Shown: positions 44,796 through 56,719, counted from the stretch's first letter. The stretch: 64,000 nucleotides of DNA from Cylicocyclus nassatus (GCA_958299035.1 CATQJL010000112.1:1348123-1412122), one strand, 5' to 3'. The notes: a model not told the origin generated them from the letters alone. Numbers and translations are program-made.

Positions 44796-44887
44796 GTTTG
44801 TAGATGCTATAATTTGTTAGAAAGTCGGTAAGAAATTTTGGAATTCTTATTCGTATACATGGTATCCGGGTGAGAAATACTAGCGAG

Positions 44888-45035
44888 GGGGTAGAGGACT
44901 ATATGTCGCCGAAAAAGGGCGGTCCCCGCGGTCATTTGCGACAAATACGCGTCCTTCTACATGCGCGGACATGCGTTCCTGCAGGGAATCCGCGCAGGAC
45001 TCTTCCAAATTCGGCGACATATAGCCCTCCGCCCC
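44888..45035. mobile_element. ~148 bp foldback element (GTAGAGGACTATATGTCGCC family)
   Basis: GTAGAGGACTATATGTCGCC at the left and GGCGACATATAGCCCTCCGC at the right are inverted. The interior words GGCGGTCCCCGCGGTCATTT and GCAGGGAATCCGCGCAGGAC match 30696-30840 in the opposite orientation. Confidence 0.75.
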
Positions 45036-45862
45036 TAGCGAGGTTCATCCTCGATAGAGCTTTGTGGCTATTCGCTAAACTCAGGTCATCCAGGCATCCC
45101 CAGCAGGGCTCTGGTCATGGGGTGTATGTCAAGAGGCGCGATTCTTATTGCCAGATGGGCAGCCTATAGCACATCTTTAGTGTTTTACAAAGTTCTGGAA
45201 ACATTTGAAATCTCAGACGAAATATTTTTGATAATCGCACGGGTTGCTAATTTTATCATCCTGAAATCGATCCCAGACAAAATTGTTGAAGGTCAGAAAC
45301 CCCTGAAAATGCAGTTAATAGCAATTTTGTAAATAATCCGGTCATTTTCTAGCAGAAGTCGTCAAACTTATCAGCTGGTTATTTCAAACAGTTAGTAAGA
45401 GGGAATTTCTCCGGCACTTTCTAAACCCTCCCACAGCCCGAAACTGGAGTTTTAAGTTGGTGACAGCCAGAAAAATCGCGCCTTTTGACCGTCTCTCCTG
45501 GTCTTGGCACCATCGGTGGGCGTACCTGTCCGCCCATCCAGCTACTCCTTGACGTGTTTTGACGTGGCAAACACAGTGGAGACGCTATTGTGCCAATTAC
45601 CATGTTGCATGCTGCGAGATTTCACGTTGCTAACGACAAGACAAGCGCCACAATCTTCCGCGTATTTGAAGACAACATACCGTAAAATATTTTTGTACTT
45701 TTCGCAAATTTTGACTCCATATCTGAGGTCAGGGTTATGAGAAGGAATGAGTGACGAAGAGTAGAAATCGATCATCAAACTGAACGCCTCTAGAAGTCTC
45801 GAATGAGTAGCACGTTTATTTGTTAGGACCAAAGTCAAGTGGTAAATCAGACGCGTATAATA
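45036..45862. other. intergenic with a minus-strand open frame
   Basis: On the minus strand, 45838-45542 is open for 98 codons with a fairly protein-like reading (KYKNILRYVVFKYAEDCGAC). It lacks splice signals and known motifs, so I leave it as a possible relic of a transposon gene. Confidence 0.3.
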
Positions 45863-47297
45863 TTAGGTCGGTCCGAAAGTTCGCGCTATTTTTCAGATCC
45901 ATGCTCAAACCACTTAGAATGAAGATGGAAAAGCGCTGTAAGCGCTATCCAATATAGAATTTCTCCCTCTTTCCAACGGTACTTTTGTTTAGACTTCTTT
46001 GATGTCCGCTCAATAATCGGCAGAGATCTCCAACGCATGATTTTCACCCATCTTGAGTTTGGCTGTTTTTTGAAATGTCCATTTCTGACTTTTGGGCTGA
46101 CTTTGATAACGTTGGATAGAACAAATGAAATGCGATAGAATGAACTATTTTGACTTCATCAACTAACTTTTCAGTCTTTCTTAAAACAATTTTCTCAAAA
46201 TTCCTTACTTTTGCGAAGTCGCGAAATCCTCCGAAAACAGCTTATCAATTAGCGCTAATTTTAACAAGTATGTGAGCGTTGAGCAGTTCGAAATTTTGGA
46301 TTCCAAGTTTTCTGTTACAGCCTGGGACGAGTCTGGAAACAATAATTACAATGGTTTTATCTTCAGATATCGTACAAATTAGGAAGAAAAGAAGTCTATC
46401 AATTAGAGAAGAAAAAGCTGGATCAAATGATACCCTGATTGCTAGTCGTTTGTTGTTCTGTGAGGATTGAGATGCTCAAATATGGAATTTAATAGCATCA
46501 GAAAAACATTTTCAAAAATTTTGAGAAGCCAGCTAAAGGTTTTAAAAAATGTGTTGTGTTGCATTTTGTTTATTCTATCCAATTCTTATCAAGCTAGTCC
46601 AAAAGTTAAAAATGGAAAATCTAAAAAAGAGCCAAACACAAGATGGGTGAAAACATGGGTTGGAGATCCTTGCCGATCAATGAGCCTACATCCAGGGAAT
46701 CTGAACAAAACGTAACCATTAGAAAGATGAAGAAAGTCTGCATCCGATGGTGCTTACAGCGTTTGTTCATCTTCATTCTAACAAGGAAAGGATACTTGCT
46801 CACCGTGGCCATCCGTAATGATTTGTATACCAAAAAATGGACTTTTAATGCTGGTTCGAATCATGTCTTCCATATCTGCGAAACGATAACCTGGATGGAA
46901 TTATGATTATTTTTGCATGAGTAAGTTGCTCTACTGCGGAGGGTCAAAATGACCAATAAGAAAATTTTCTTTCTTTTTCAAATGCTGAATATGATTTATA
47001 TAGGTATAATACATCAGATTCCTTTTGAGATTCTCTTCAGTAGCTGCAAACGGCAACCTACGGCAAATTTGGTAATTTCAACTAACCAATAATACGCAAA
47101 TTTTTAACGAAAAAAGTTCATAACTTTCTTCAGAAGATCGTTTCGCAGATATCGAGCACAGATTTAGAATCAGCGTTTTAAGATGCATCTTACGGTATAC
47201 ATCGCATTTCAAATGGCTACGGTCACCGAGTATCCTTTCCTTGTAAGTGGTTTGAGTATGGGTCTGAAAAACAGTGCGAACTTTCAGACCGACCGAA
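45863..47297. mobile_element. mariner-type MITE (copy M3) with nested K3
   Basis: The ends TTAGGTCGGTCCGAAAGTTC and GAACTTTCAGACCGACCGAA are inverted, and CAGATCCATGCTCAAACCAC pairs with GTGGTTTGAGTATGGGTCTG. The internal K3 insertion (46780-47246) accounts for a third of its length. No transposase ORF was found. Confidence 0.75.
46780..47246. mobile_element. MITE with CTTACAAGGAAA ends (K3), nested in M3
   Basis: AACAAGGAAAGGATACTTGC then TCACCGTGGCCAT at the left and ATGGCTACGGTCACCGAGTA then TCCTTTCCTTGT at the right are inverted. GCTGGTTCGAATCATG and TATCTGCGAAACGA also recur as complements. Confidence 0.75.
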
Positions 47298-47889
47298 TAC
47301 TTTTGATTCCACCTCAAAAATGTCCCTTCCGGGTTGTATCAAAGGTGTAATCAAGAAAGCGCAATCAAGAGTGGGAAGGTTTTTGAAAATGGTGAAGTAG
47401 TAAAAGTGAGGAAGGTGAAGAAAAGCACCTCATCTCTAGGGTGTAATGAATGCCGAGATAGGTTCATGGGATTCTTTGTGATCGCAACATCCTTAGCCTG
47501 TTATTATAAGTTATGATTATCCTATCAGTGCGTCAACTCTGCTTCGCAGAGGCTCGCACTGGTCCTAATATCTGTATGCCTCAATCATTTCCGCACATTA
47601 ATGACATTGAAACTCACCGCACTATGCGGACTATCATTTGTAAACAACTATTCATTCTAAAAGATTTCCATATGAGATCGCTAATTTCGCGTGAATGAAA
47701 CTTTTCCCAGAAGAACAAATAGAAATTTGAATTGGCTTTTAGACTTCTCATGGCTTGGTATTCACTAAAAGATACAGTAACTACCGTGGGCTACATGTCT
47801 GTGCGAAACATACATGTGAAAAGGGGATCATGTGTTTCTACCCCCTTCACCCCTGTGCCGGAACCTAGCTGACCCCCCCCCCTTCACCC
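47298..47889. repeat. intergenic with a dispersed repeat fragment
   Basis: AACATCCTTAGCCTGTTATT then ATAAGTTATGAT at 47487 recurs at 50937 as AACATCCTTAGCCCGTTATT. CAACTCTGCTTCGCAGAG is a small hairpin like that near 41719. No gene is seen. Confidence 0.35.
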
Positions 47890-50300
47890 ACAGCCGATGA
47901 GGAACTGGAAGATGTGAGACCAAGAAATTAACATTTTGACCAAATTATAGAACTATCGGCAGTATTGAAATCAAATTTAGTGACATGTTGATTCTAAGTA
48001 TTATTATTATGCAAAACTCATTTGCAGGCTCACTGAGAAGTACGTCGGAAATTTGTCGCCTTTTGTTCACTTCTAGAGAATGACGGAAAAGCCTGAAGAA
48101 AACACGTCTGAAGCCTTTGTGTATATATGTAAATGAAGTTACTCACGTATTTGCTAAAATAAGTAAAACGATAGACGAACTTTGATTATCGTTGCGCAGC
48201 TGAGTTTTATTCTTTTGAAGAGGAATGATTTTTCTAAGCAGATGGCGGAATCGTGAAAAGTCATTGATTGATTCCTCAAAGAGTCATTGTTCCAACTTTT
48301 GATATTATTTCTGAACTCTGACAGAGATGTTAACGTTTGCGTAGAAAAGAAGGTGCAACCAAGGGCACGTATTACATCGAAAGCTTAGTGTAATCAGGGT
48401 CAGTGTTACTGTTCAAACTGCTATAGCTACGAGGATCGTAGAGTTCTACTCCGCCTGCTTGGACGATGATATGGATGAGGAAGGACAGCCAGAAGTGCAT
48501 TGTTCACGTTGGAGCACTATACAAGTAGAGGAGGACAAACGTATATGATTACTGGCGCTTGATTATCCTGAAGAAATTTGGTTTTCATCGAAGAAGATTG
48601 AGAAACTCAAAAGATCTTAGGAGAAAAACTCAGTCATAATTAGTCTAGTCTAATGTAGAAGTTTAGTTCCCATCTTCATTTCGAAAACACACAGCTTGCC
48701 AGGAAAAAGAGGGATTTTTCCTGCTATGTAGAGATAGTTTTAATCATTCTTTCAAAATTGACTAATTTTTCTATAAAAAATTGTAACTTTTCCATATGAG
48801 AAGATAGGAGAGTCTCTAGCTATACATTGAATTACTCTTGTTGAAAGCTTTCGGAAAACATATAGCTTGCCAGGAAGGAAAATATTTTCCTATAGGGTGA
48901 AGGTGGTCGTAGTTGTTTTTCTAAAATTAAGGAAAATATTTTTATAAAAATTCATAACTTTACTATAAGTAAAGCTAGAAGAGTTTTTTGCACTCCACTG
49001 GAATCCTCTCGTCGTCCGCTTTCTGAAAATCTGTAGGCTGCCACGAAAAAAAGGGATTTTCCTACCTACCGAGTGAAAGGGGTCGTAGCCGTTTTTCCGG
49101 AATTAAGCCAATTTTCAACTTAAAAAATTATAAAATTTGAGAAGGTGGAAGAGTGTTTAGGTGTTCGTTGAATTCCTCTCGTCGTCCGCTTTCAGAAAGT
49201 TTATAGGTTATGGGGAGAAGGATGCTAAAAGTACGTGGTGAAAGGGGAGGGAACATGGTATAATGGGCATGTTCCTTTAGCTCCTTGAAACGACGCTTTT
49301 GAGTACAGAAAGGAACATTTCCATTATACCATGTTCTCCCCCCTTTTACCATGTACTTTTAGCTAGAGACTCTCCTATCTTCTCATATGGAAAAGTTACA
49401 ATTTTTTATAGAAAAATTAGTCAATTTTGAAAAAATGGCTAAAACTATCTCTACCTAGCAGGAAAAATCCCTCTTTTTCCTGGCTAGCTGTGTGTTTTCG
49501 AAATGCAGATGGGAGCTAAACTTCTACATTAGATTAGACTAATTATGACTGAGTTTTCCTCTTAAGATCTTTTAAGTTTCTCAATCTTCTTTGATGAAAA
49601 CCAAATTTTTTCAGAATAATCAAGCGCCAGTAATCATATACGGTTCTCCTCCTCTTCTTGTATAGTGCTCCAACGTGAACAATGCACTTCTGGCTGTCCT
49701 TCCTCATCCATATCATCGTCCAAGCAGGCGGAGTAGAACTCTACGATCCTCCTAGCTATAGCAGTTTGACAGTAACACTAACCCTGATTACACTAAGCTT
49801 TCGATGTAATACGTGCCCTTGGTTGCACCTTCTTCTCTAGCAAACGTTAGAATCTCTGTCAGAGTTTAGAAATAATATCAAAAATTGGAACAATGACTCT
49901 TTAAGGAATCAATCAATGACTTTTCACGATTCCGCCATCTGCTTAGAAAAATTAATCCTCTTCAAAAGAATGAAATTCAACTGCGCAACGATCATCAAAG
50001 TTCATCTATCGTTTCACTTATTTCAACAAATACGTGAGTAATTTCATTTACATATATACATGAACGCTTCACACGTAAATTTTTCTGCAAGCTTTTTCGT
50101 CATTCTCTAGAAGTGAACAATAGGCGGCAAATTTCCAACGTACTTCTCAGTAAACCTGTCAATAAGTTTTTGATAATCACATAATAATATTGAGAATCAA
50201 CATGTCATTGAATTTGATCTTAGTAATGCAATAGTTTCATAATTTTGCTTTAAGTGGATTTCTTAGTCTCACTTCTCCCAGTTTTTCTTCTCCGACTTTC
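47890..50300. mobile_element. 2.4 kb foldback element (W2)
   Basis: Arms of roughly 900-1000 bp are inverted. Pairs include GTGACATGTTGATTCT (47981) with AGAATCAACATGTCAT (50192), GCAGATGGCGGAATCG (48238) with CGATTCCGCCATCTGC (49928), and GTTCACGTTGGAGCACTATA (48503) with TATAGTGCTCCAACGTGAAC (49661). Inside the left arm are three ~170 bp diverged units, each with AACTTTTCCATATGAG- and TCGTCGTCCGCTTTC-like parts. The centre is a TATAATGGGCATGTTCC hairpin near 49260-49330. I could not find an intact gene within it. Confidence 0.8.
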
Positions 50301-50939
50301 AGCGGATAAACCCAGTATTCAACTTTAACCCGGATTGGCTACAATTGCTTGCATCTAAATGAAAAGAACATGAGAAGCAATGATGACGAACATTGCCCCC
50401 CCCCTCCCCTCGGTTGACGCACCTTGACAGCGGCAGCGCTCCCCCCCCCCCCCCGTCGGCCCTCATACCTCCTTCATCCTCGAGAGACGGGACCGCTATG
50501 ACCCCCTTCACCTTGGAGATGTATGTTCCCCTTTTGCACACGTATGGTGCGAAATTCTTCTCAAATGATCGGGTAAAAACTTGGCAAATTGAACATTTTC
50601 GCAAACAATCCCTTTGGCGCTGTTTGCGCAAAGTGATAAACTTCAGTTCACTTATTTAGGCTAAAGTCCATGCCCTGCACATCAACTTGGCAAACATATC
50701 AGTGACTTCGCAAAAAGTTGTGCTATAGGCTCAACTTTACTGACTAAAAGCCAAGTGGGTCCGATTGACGAGCATTATTTGAGGGATCCATTCAAGGGAT
50801 CCGCTCGTACATTTGTATAATGGGCTCTCATTTTGGTAGCAGTGCGCTGTGCAAAATTTGGGCTCGGGAGGTTGGCTGGAAGACGTTCTACGAATTTCGT
50901 GACAGACAGACTTACACACACACACAAACACGTAAACAT
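50301..50939. other. intergenic, homopolymer-rich
   Basis: C runs occur at 50397 and 50439. An ACACACACACAAACAC tract sits at about 50915. The open frames here are driven by the runs. Confidence 0.35.
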
Positions 50940-51480
50940 CCTTAGCCCGTTATTATAAGTTATGATACCTACGCATAATGGATGCCAGGTTACTGCCATA
51001 TAAGATTGGTTTTTTGCCACTTCGTGTGTACCTCTGGGGATTACCTCAAGGTTTTCAAAGTCATTTATCTTCCTGAGAAGTCAATGAAAACGCTGCAAAA
51101 TTGTAGTGAAGATATACTACGGCTCTGCTAAGCATGTTTTCGACAGGAGAAATGGATTCTGAAGATTGTGAATTTTTCGATAATCCCTAGCTCGCCAGCA
51201 GTGGTTCATCGAAAATTTCGATATCCTGAGATATTACTTATTTCTGCTACAAACATGTTCAGCAGTGCCGTAATTTATCCTCAATACAGTTTCATTTTCA
51301 TTGACTTCTCAGGATAAAGATTCTCAGGATCTCTCAAGATAAATGACTTTGAAAATGAGAGATGATCCCGTGATCTGCTGGGGATCACACAAAATGGCAA
51401 AAAGCAATCTTGTATGGCAGTAACGTGGCATTCATTATGCGCAGGTATACGGATATAAGAACCTTCATCAGCCTGCGCAA
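50940..51480. repeat. inverted repeat
   Basis: CGCATAATGGATGCCAGGTT then ACTGCCATATAAGATTG (50974) face CAATCTTGTATGGCAGTAAC then GTGGCATTCATTATGCG (51407). TTCAAAGTCATTTATC/GATAAATGACTTTGAAAA and TGAGAAGTCAATGAAAA/TTTTCATTGACTTCTCA also pair. This is a decayed foldback element. Confidence 0.55.
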
Positions 51481-51649
51481 TCATTCCTTTTTGGCGCTGT
51501 TTTCCTCATTAGACTTTTTGATCTCCGTTTGGGCTAAACGCATAATGCAAGAATTTGGCTCGTCAGCGTGGCTGCACTATGCTTTGTAAATTTACTGACT
51601 GACATATTTCACACTAACGGACAAACAAACAGCTTTGGCCGGGCGTTAT

Positions 51650-52110
51650 CGTAGCGTGGTTTCAGTCTTCCGACGACCATCATTCGGTGCAGAATACCAT
51701 ATACGGCCTCGGACAAAGTTTGTGCGATTTGATCGTCGTTATTCAATCGCTACAAGACAAGTGTTACGAGTTCATTGCATGCCAATCTTCTTGTACTTCG
51801 GTTGTGATAGTTAGTCGCCATTAGCCGTGTTGAAAAACTATCACAACCGAAATGGTCGAGAAGAGAGAAGATCGGCATGCAATGATGTTGCTACAGTTGT
51901 CTTGTCGCGATCAATGCGACGATCAAATCGCGTGAACTCGGCCCGAGGCCTATAGCGGTGGTCGTTCCGCACGCTCATCTCTGTCCTGACGATTTTCATG
52001 TTAGGAAAGCTGAGGAAAGTTTGAGAACTAGCAGGACGAGGGAGAGTGCTCGATAGTTTGGGTCGCGGATGACGTTTTGAACCACTTTTAGGTCTCTGAG
52101 AAGGCATTGG
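51650..52110. repeat. inverted repeat with coding-like arms
   Basis: GCGATTTGATCGTCGTTATT... (51730) and its complement AATGCGACGATCAAATCGCG (51915) pair. So do GACAAGTGTTACGAGTTCAT then TGCATGCC with GGCATGCAATGATGTTGCTA then CAGTTGTC. Read outward, both arms give related peptides (VRFDRRYSIATRQV on +, TRFDRRIDRDKTTV on -). Either an inverted duplication of a gene fragment or a foldback element. Confidence 0.45.
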
Positions 52111-52551
52111 TGTCTAACGTTAGGCCATGATCTTATTATGATAGGTGATTCAAAGACCTGTGTGGTTCAGAACACTTGAAAATATTTGATGCTTAGGTTT
52201 AGAAACTACTGTCAAGACCGACACCAACTCAAGGACTGACTTCTGCAAATAAAGATTTTGCTTTCAGGTGATGAAAATAGACATAGAGGAGAATTAAATG
52301 ATTGATCCAAACATTTTTGGCTACGCTATTTTGTGTGTGATAGTGATGAATGACCACCAAAGGCGCCACTTTTTGTAGGCGGAAGACTGCGAATGTTTGA
52401 CTTGCGCACTCGTTAATTTTAACCAGGATTACTGTAAGGTAGGAATGCAGAAGAAGTAAATTGTGCCAGGCTTTTTGCGCAAACAATTGTTACAGCTTTT
52501 TACAAGACTTCGTGCTCGAATGTCGACAAACCTCGGCATTGTGAGTCAAAT

Positions 52552-52920
52552 TGAAATACAGTTTTTCAAAGCTGTAGACCAAGGTTGGTAGCAAGACTTT
52601 ATTGAACAAAAAGCCAACGTTTTGGCGGTCCGTCCGCCTTCTTCAGGGCTTCCTCAGCTTGCCAGATCGGGATGTAGAGACTGAACGAACAGTACTGCGC
52701 TGCAGCCGCGCTAGAGTGAGTATCACTATTACTATCACTATTATCACTATTACTCATTCTAGCGCGGCTGCAGCGCAGTACTGGTCGTTCGATCTCTACA
52801 TCCCGATCTGGCAGGGCTGAGGAAGCCCTGAAGAAGGGACGGACCGTCAAGACGTTGGCTTATCGTTCAAAAAAGTCTTGCTACCAACCTTGGTCGACAG
52901 CTTTGAAAAACTGTATTTCA
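52552..52920. mobile_element. ~370 bp foldback element
   Basis: TGAAATACAGTTTTTCAAAG then CTGTAGACCAAGGTTGGTAG are inverted against CTACCAACCTTGGTCGACAG then CTTTGAAAAACTGTATTTCA. The subterminal CAACGTTTTGGCGGTCCGTC motif resembles a word in 59653-60044 (GACGTTTCGGCGTTCCGCC). The centre is an (ATCACT)n microsatellite flanked by CTCACTCTAGCGCGGCTGCA-type inverted words. Confidence 0.75.
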
Positions 52921-53080
52921 GTTGTTACAACGTTTGAAAATGCTTGGGTGATATATCGCAATTTTGGAGGGCCTGCTATCGACACATTGTTCTTTCCCCA
53001 ACGATAACTCAAAAATCGAAATCTGAAAGCATGAGAAAGCGGTATAATCTAACAAAGCAGACCAAAAAGAGCCGTTTCAG

Positions 53081-56000
53081 CAACTAGGCCATCCTTCAAT
53101 TTTCCGTCAGCGCGAATGAAGTGTCAAAATCCTTGGTAAGATATTTCAATAGATTTAAGGGTAAGTAGCTCTAATTTCTGTCTTAGGGATGAGTGTGGCC
53201 CAGCTTTTGACTTTGAACTCGAATGCTCCGGAAACGGCTACGGCGTATCATCTGATAATAGCCGGTAAGTTTCATCTGTTCTCAGTTTGCCAAAGCACTG
53301 TTTCTCAGATTCTCGACTTCCATGTTTTGGTCATTCCGGGGCCTTACCATGTCCCTAATTTCGAAGATGTTGAGTATTTTCGAAAACTCCGACAATCCCC
53401 GTTCCGGAGGACACGCAGGACAGTTCCACAAAGCCGTCATTGGATGGGCGGACATTGCTGGAGGGTGGGGGGGGGGGGTGCAGACTTGGGGTCTTCATAC
53501 CTTACCAGTTGTTAAGATTTCAGCTGCGCGCTTTCCTCCTTGGCCTTCGGGATGCGTTTAGACCAGAACTATGCTTAGAAAGTCAAAGTGTTTTTATGGC
53601 GTTTTTCGGTCTTGGAGACTGCTGACAAGTGAAGAAGAAAGGAAGTGAGAAAGCTGGAGCGGAGTCCCGCCAAAAAACAGTAACTGGCTGCAGCAGACTG
53701 TAACACCACTCATTTTGGCGGGCTCGGACAGTCAATCGCGACTCGGCTGCGGGAATCTCCACTCCAGCCTCCTAGCTATCTCCAAGGCCGGGGAACGCCA
53801 TAAAAAGCACTTTTTGACTTTTCAAGCACAGCTTTGGTCTAAACGCATTCAGAAGGCCAAGGAATTGAAAGCGCGCAGTTGAAATTTTCCCGTTTTACTG
53901 CCTTTGAGGCGATCTTCAAATCGCTAGGAAATAGTGAGTGCTCTATCGCATCTAGGAGCGGCAAGCGCTGCTAGTTGCGCCGACAAGGAGTGATTGATCC
54001 AACAGGGTCAGACTACAAAGGATGAGGATGATAGAGGCATAACCAACGAGTGCTGTAGGAAAGAACCATAGCCAAAGCCAATAAACATCAGCAAGAAGAC
54101 GCTACCGCTAATTAGGGTGTGAGCGAGTGCTCCTGGGCAGATTTTTGGCTGCGCGCCAGCTCTCCGGGGTCTCCCAAATTTAGGGCACCTCCGGAGCACA
54201 GATTTCCGAGTTCTTCAACTCGTTTTTGGCTCCCTGTGACGTCATCACGAGTGGACCACCCCTCGCCTTGCCCCCTCAGTGGACAAGAGCGCCCTCCGGA
54301 GGTGTCCCATATTTGGACCGCTTGGAGGTATCCCATCGACTGTCTGAGTTGGGAAAAAAGAGGCTCGCCATTTATTCTGCTGTCTACGTATATGCTCGCG
54401 TAATTTGCACTGTTCCGCTCAATCTCTTCATATGTTACCTTTTGTAGCTTAGACTTCATTTTTGATTTCGGATTTTGCCAATTTTGTGTTTGATAAAAGT
54501 CTGACGAGTCGGTTTTCAAAGACATTTATCATCGTCGATTAGTTGACCGCGCGGACTACTCAAACGCGCTTTTTTAGGAACTACTGGCGAGGGGCACCAG
54601 GGAAGTTGCACAACCGATATACTTGTACACCTCGAAACCGGATAGTGTAGGAAACATACAAAAAGCATTGAACATATTGTTCTCCTATCTAGTTTTATCA
54701 TATGCTTCTTACTACTAATAGCACAAAATCTGTTGTTTTTGCAGGATGAGAGTGTAGTTACAGAATCGGGTCAGAATCGTCTTTGCTGCAAATTGGTTAC
54801 AAATGAGCGTTGCTGACAGTCTATGCGTTGCCTACTCATCACTTCTGCTAAGCTTGGCACGAGCTGGCACTATGGAAATTTTGAAACGAAGTCTCCTTTG
54901 ATCTTGAAAATTACGTATGAAGCCGCTTTGACCTTTGCTTAAGGCCGCTTTGTGTTTTTCGACTACGAGCTGACCGAGAAGTTTTCAGATGGCTATAAAG
55001 TGTCGAAAAAAAACATTGTGAAACCATTTTTTCTTTATAAGGAAACTTTTACAGTGTAGATAAAATTTATGTAGAAAAGTATGAAGACTTATGTGAGGAA
55101 AGGGTTGGTGCTAGCTCAGCTGACACGGTGCCAGTCAATTGAGAAAAAAAGTTTACACAGTCATTCACATAAGTTTTCATAAATTTTTGGGCCATAGTTC
55201 GGAGTTTGGGGCAGCGCACCGGCATGCCGGCGGCATACCGACGACATGCTGTTGGCATGCGGGTGGCATACTGGCGGCATGCTAATGAACAAATGTGTAA
55301 AAAATAAGCGTGCCGGCGGCTTGTCGGCCGCGTAGCGCCGGTGTGCTCCTGGCATTCTAGCAAACAGCGGCATCGAACCTGCAAAAACGATATCTCCTTT
55401 GCTTTCCGCTCCAAAAACGATATCCAGCTTGACACCCGGTGCCAGCTGTACCAGCCCTGTCTGCTAATTACGAGGCAGCTACTCTTTCGGGTATATAAGT
55501 TCCGCTCCCGTTCCCCACGCAACCATCTCTGACTGGCGCCGTATTCTCAAGGAGATAGGCTCTTGGCTTCTTTACAAAAGTAAATGGCTAGCAGATAATA
55601 TCATTTAGTCCAAATCGTTAGCTTTATTTGTAGGAAAGAGAGCAATGGATCGCTTCCTGACACTTCCGGATCTGTCTCTACGCACATACCTTCGAGCAGT
55701 GAAGAATGGGAATCACGGCATTGGTACACAAATCTTTTCTTTCTAATGTATGAGGTCGATACATTATATCAGTTCTGCAGGAGCGGAGAAAACCACAGAC
55801 AAGAGCTTTTCCATAATAAGCAGAGCTATGAAGTTCAATGTGACGGCTTCAAAACTTCTTCTTCGGACGCAAAAGAATCTTATTATAGCGACCGAAGATG
55901 CTTAATCCGGTGTTCTAGCAGCAGCTCAGAAGAGAGCTCGTTCTCGCCAAGTCTGCGAAGCTCTTTTGATGGAACTGCAAATGCGTCTCTTGATTCTCCC

Positions 56001-56257
56001 ATGGAAACCATGTCGGAGTCTGAGGACAGCTCTTATAGTTCATCCTCTTCCCTATTTTTTTCCTCAGGTCGAGAGAGTAAAAGCAACAAAACTAAGTACG
56101 TATTGATATGCCTCAAACTGCGTATTTGAAAAGCGAGTGACAAAATAAGATCGGATGTTGCAGGAAGCACGTTATTGCCGGAACTAACGCGAGTGATTGT
56201 TTTTCAGCCGGAGCCTTGTTCTCGAATCACGTGAACATGAATGATGTTGGAATCATG
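53081..56257 (+). CDS. serine-rich, probably disordered protein segment (5 exons)
   Basis: The exons I read are 53081-53135, 53187-53264, 55634-55723, 55781-56095 and 56164-56257. Acceptors are TTTCAG, TCTTAG, TTGTAG, CTGCAG and TTGCAG, and donors are GTAAGA, GTAAGT, GTACAC, GTACGT and GTTAGC. All phases fit with no internal stop. The first exons read through CQNPWDECGPAFDFELECSG. A ~100-residue Ser/Glu-rich tract follows (CSSSSSEESSFSPS; SESEDSSYSSSSS), then KKHVIAGTNASDCFSAGALF. No folded domain is recognised. Neither a start nor a stop is seen: the first exon enters in phase 1 and the last leaves in phase 0. Exon 2 to 3 is a 2.4 kb intron containing two repeats. It may be the N-terminal extension of the Argonaute-like gene that follows on the same strand, or a separate gene. 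Confidence 0.5.
53510..53900. mobile_element. foldback element in an intron
   Basis: GATTTCAGCTGCGCGCTTTC then CTCCTTGGCCTTCGG at the left face AGGCCAAGGAATTGAAAGCG then CGCAGTTGAAATTTTCC at the right. ATGCGTTTAGACCAGA/TTTGGTCTAAACGCAT and TTTTTATGGCGTTTTTCGG pair as well. It is about 390 bp and lies in the 53265-55633 intron. Confidence 0.65.
54725..55480. mobile_element. repeat related to 14120-15062, inverted (R2)
   Basis: CATAAGTTTTCATAAATTTTTGGGCC, the GGCATGCCGGCGGCATACCG tandem words, CGATATCTCCTTTGCTTTCC, GCTTGACACCCGGTGCCAGC, and GAAATTTTGAAACGAAGTCT all have counterparts in 14160-14880 in reverse order. It lies inside the large intron of the serine-rich gene segment. Confidence 0.55.
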
Positions 56258-56362
56258 GTTAGCATTACGTTTTTTATGCGATATTTTTGTGCTATCTCAG
56301 GGAAATGCATCGCTACCTACTTGACCACGTATATACAAGGCTGCACCCCTGCAAATTAGTTT

Positions 56363-56719
56363 ATAGTATAGTTGTAACGGGAAATTTTCATCGAATGAAC
56401 GAATATTGGATAATTAGTGATCTTGATTTTTAAAAATTATTCGAATGGACAATTATTATTCTTTCCAATTTTCATATTATTCGAATGTGAATATTCGATT
56501 ATGGGCACACTTCAAAATTTGAATGTTCGAACAACGTTTTTAAATCTCGAATATTATTTTTTCGAGTCGTCGAATGAACAAATTATTCGAATAAAGACCA
56601 TTTCATTTATACGTCTATTTAATCGAATAATTTTACTTTCTCGAATATTCGACTATTCGAATATCCGGATATCGAATATTCCGAATAAATTCGAATACGA
56701 ATATTCGGTTCCAACTATC
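56363..56719. mobile_element. TTCGAATA-rich element (S2)
   Basis: TATAGTTGTAACGGGAAATT at the left and AATATTCGGTTCCAACTAT at the right are imperfect inverted ends. The interior is dominated by overlapping TTCGAATATTCGAA words. It is uninterrupted, about 357 bp, and lies between coding exons. Confidence 0.7.

Noticed and set aside
46643..47516. Several short frames with lysine-rich peptides
   Set aside because: They fall in M3/K3 and change at element borders; no transposase motif (D,D34D type) was found.
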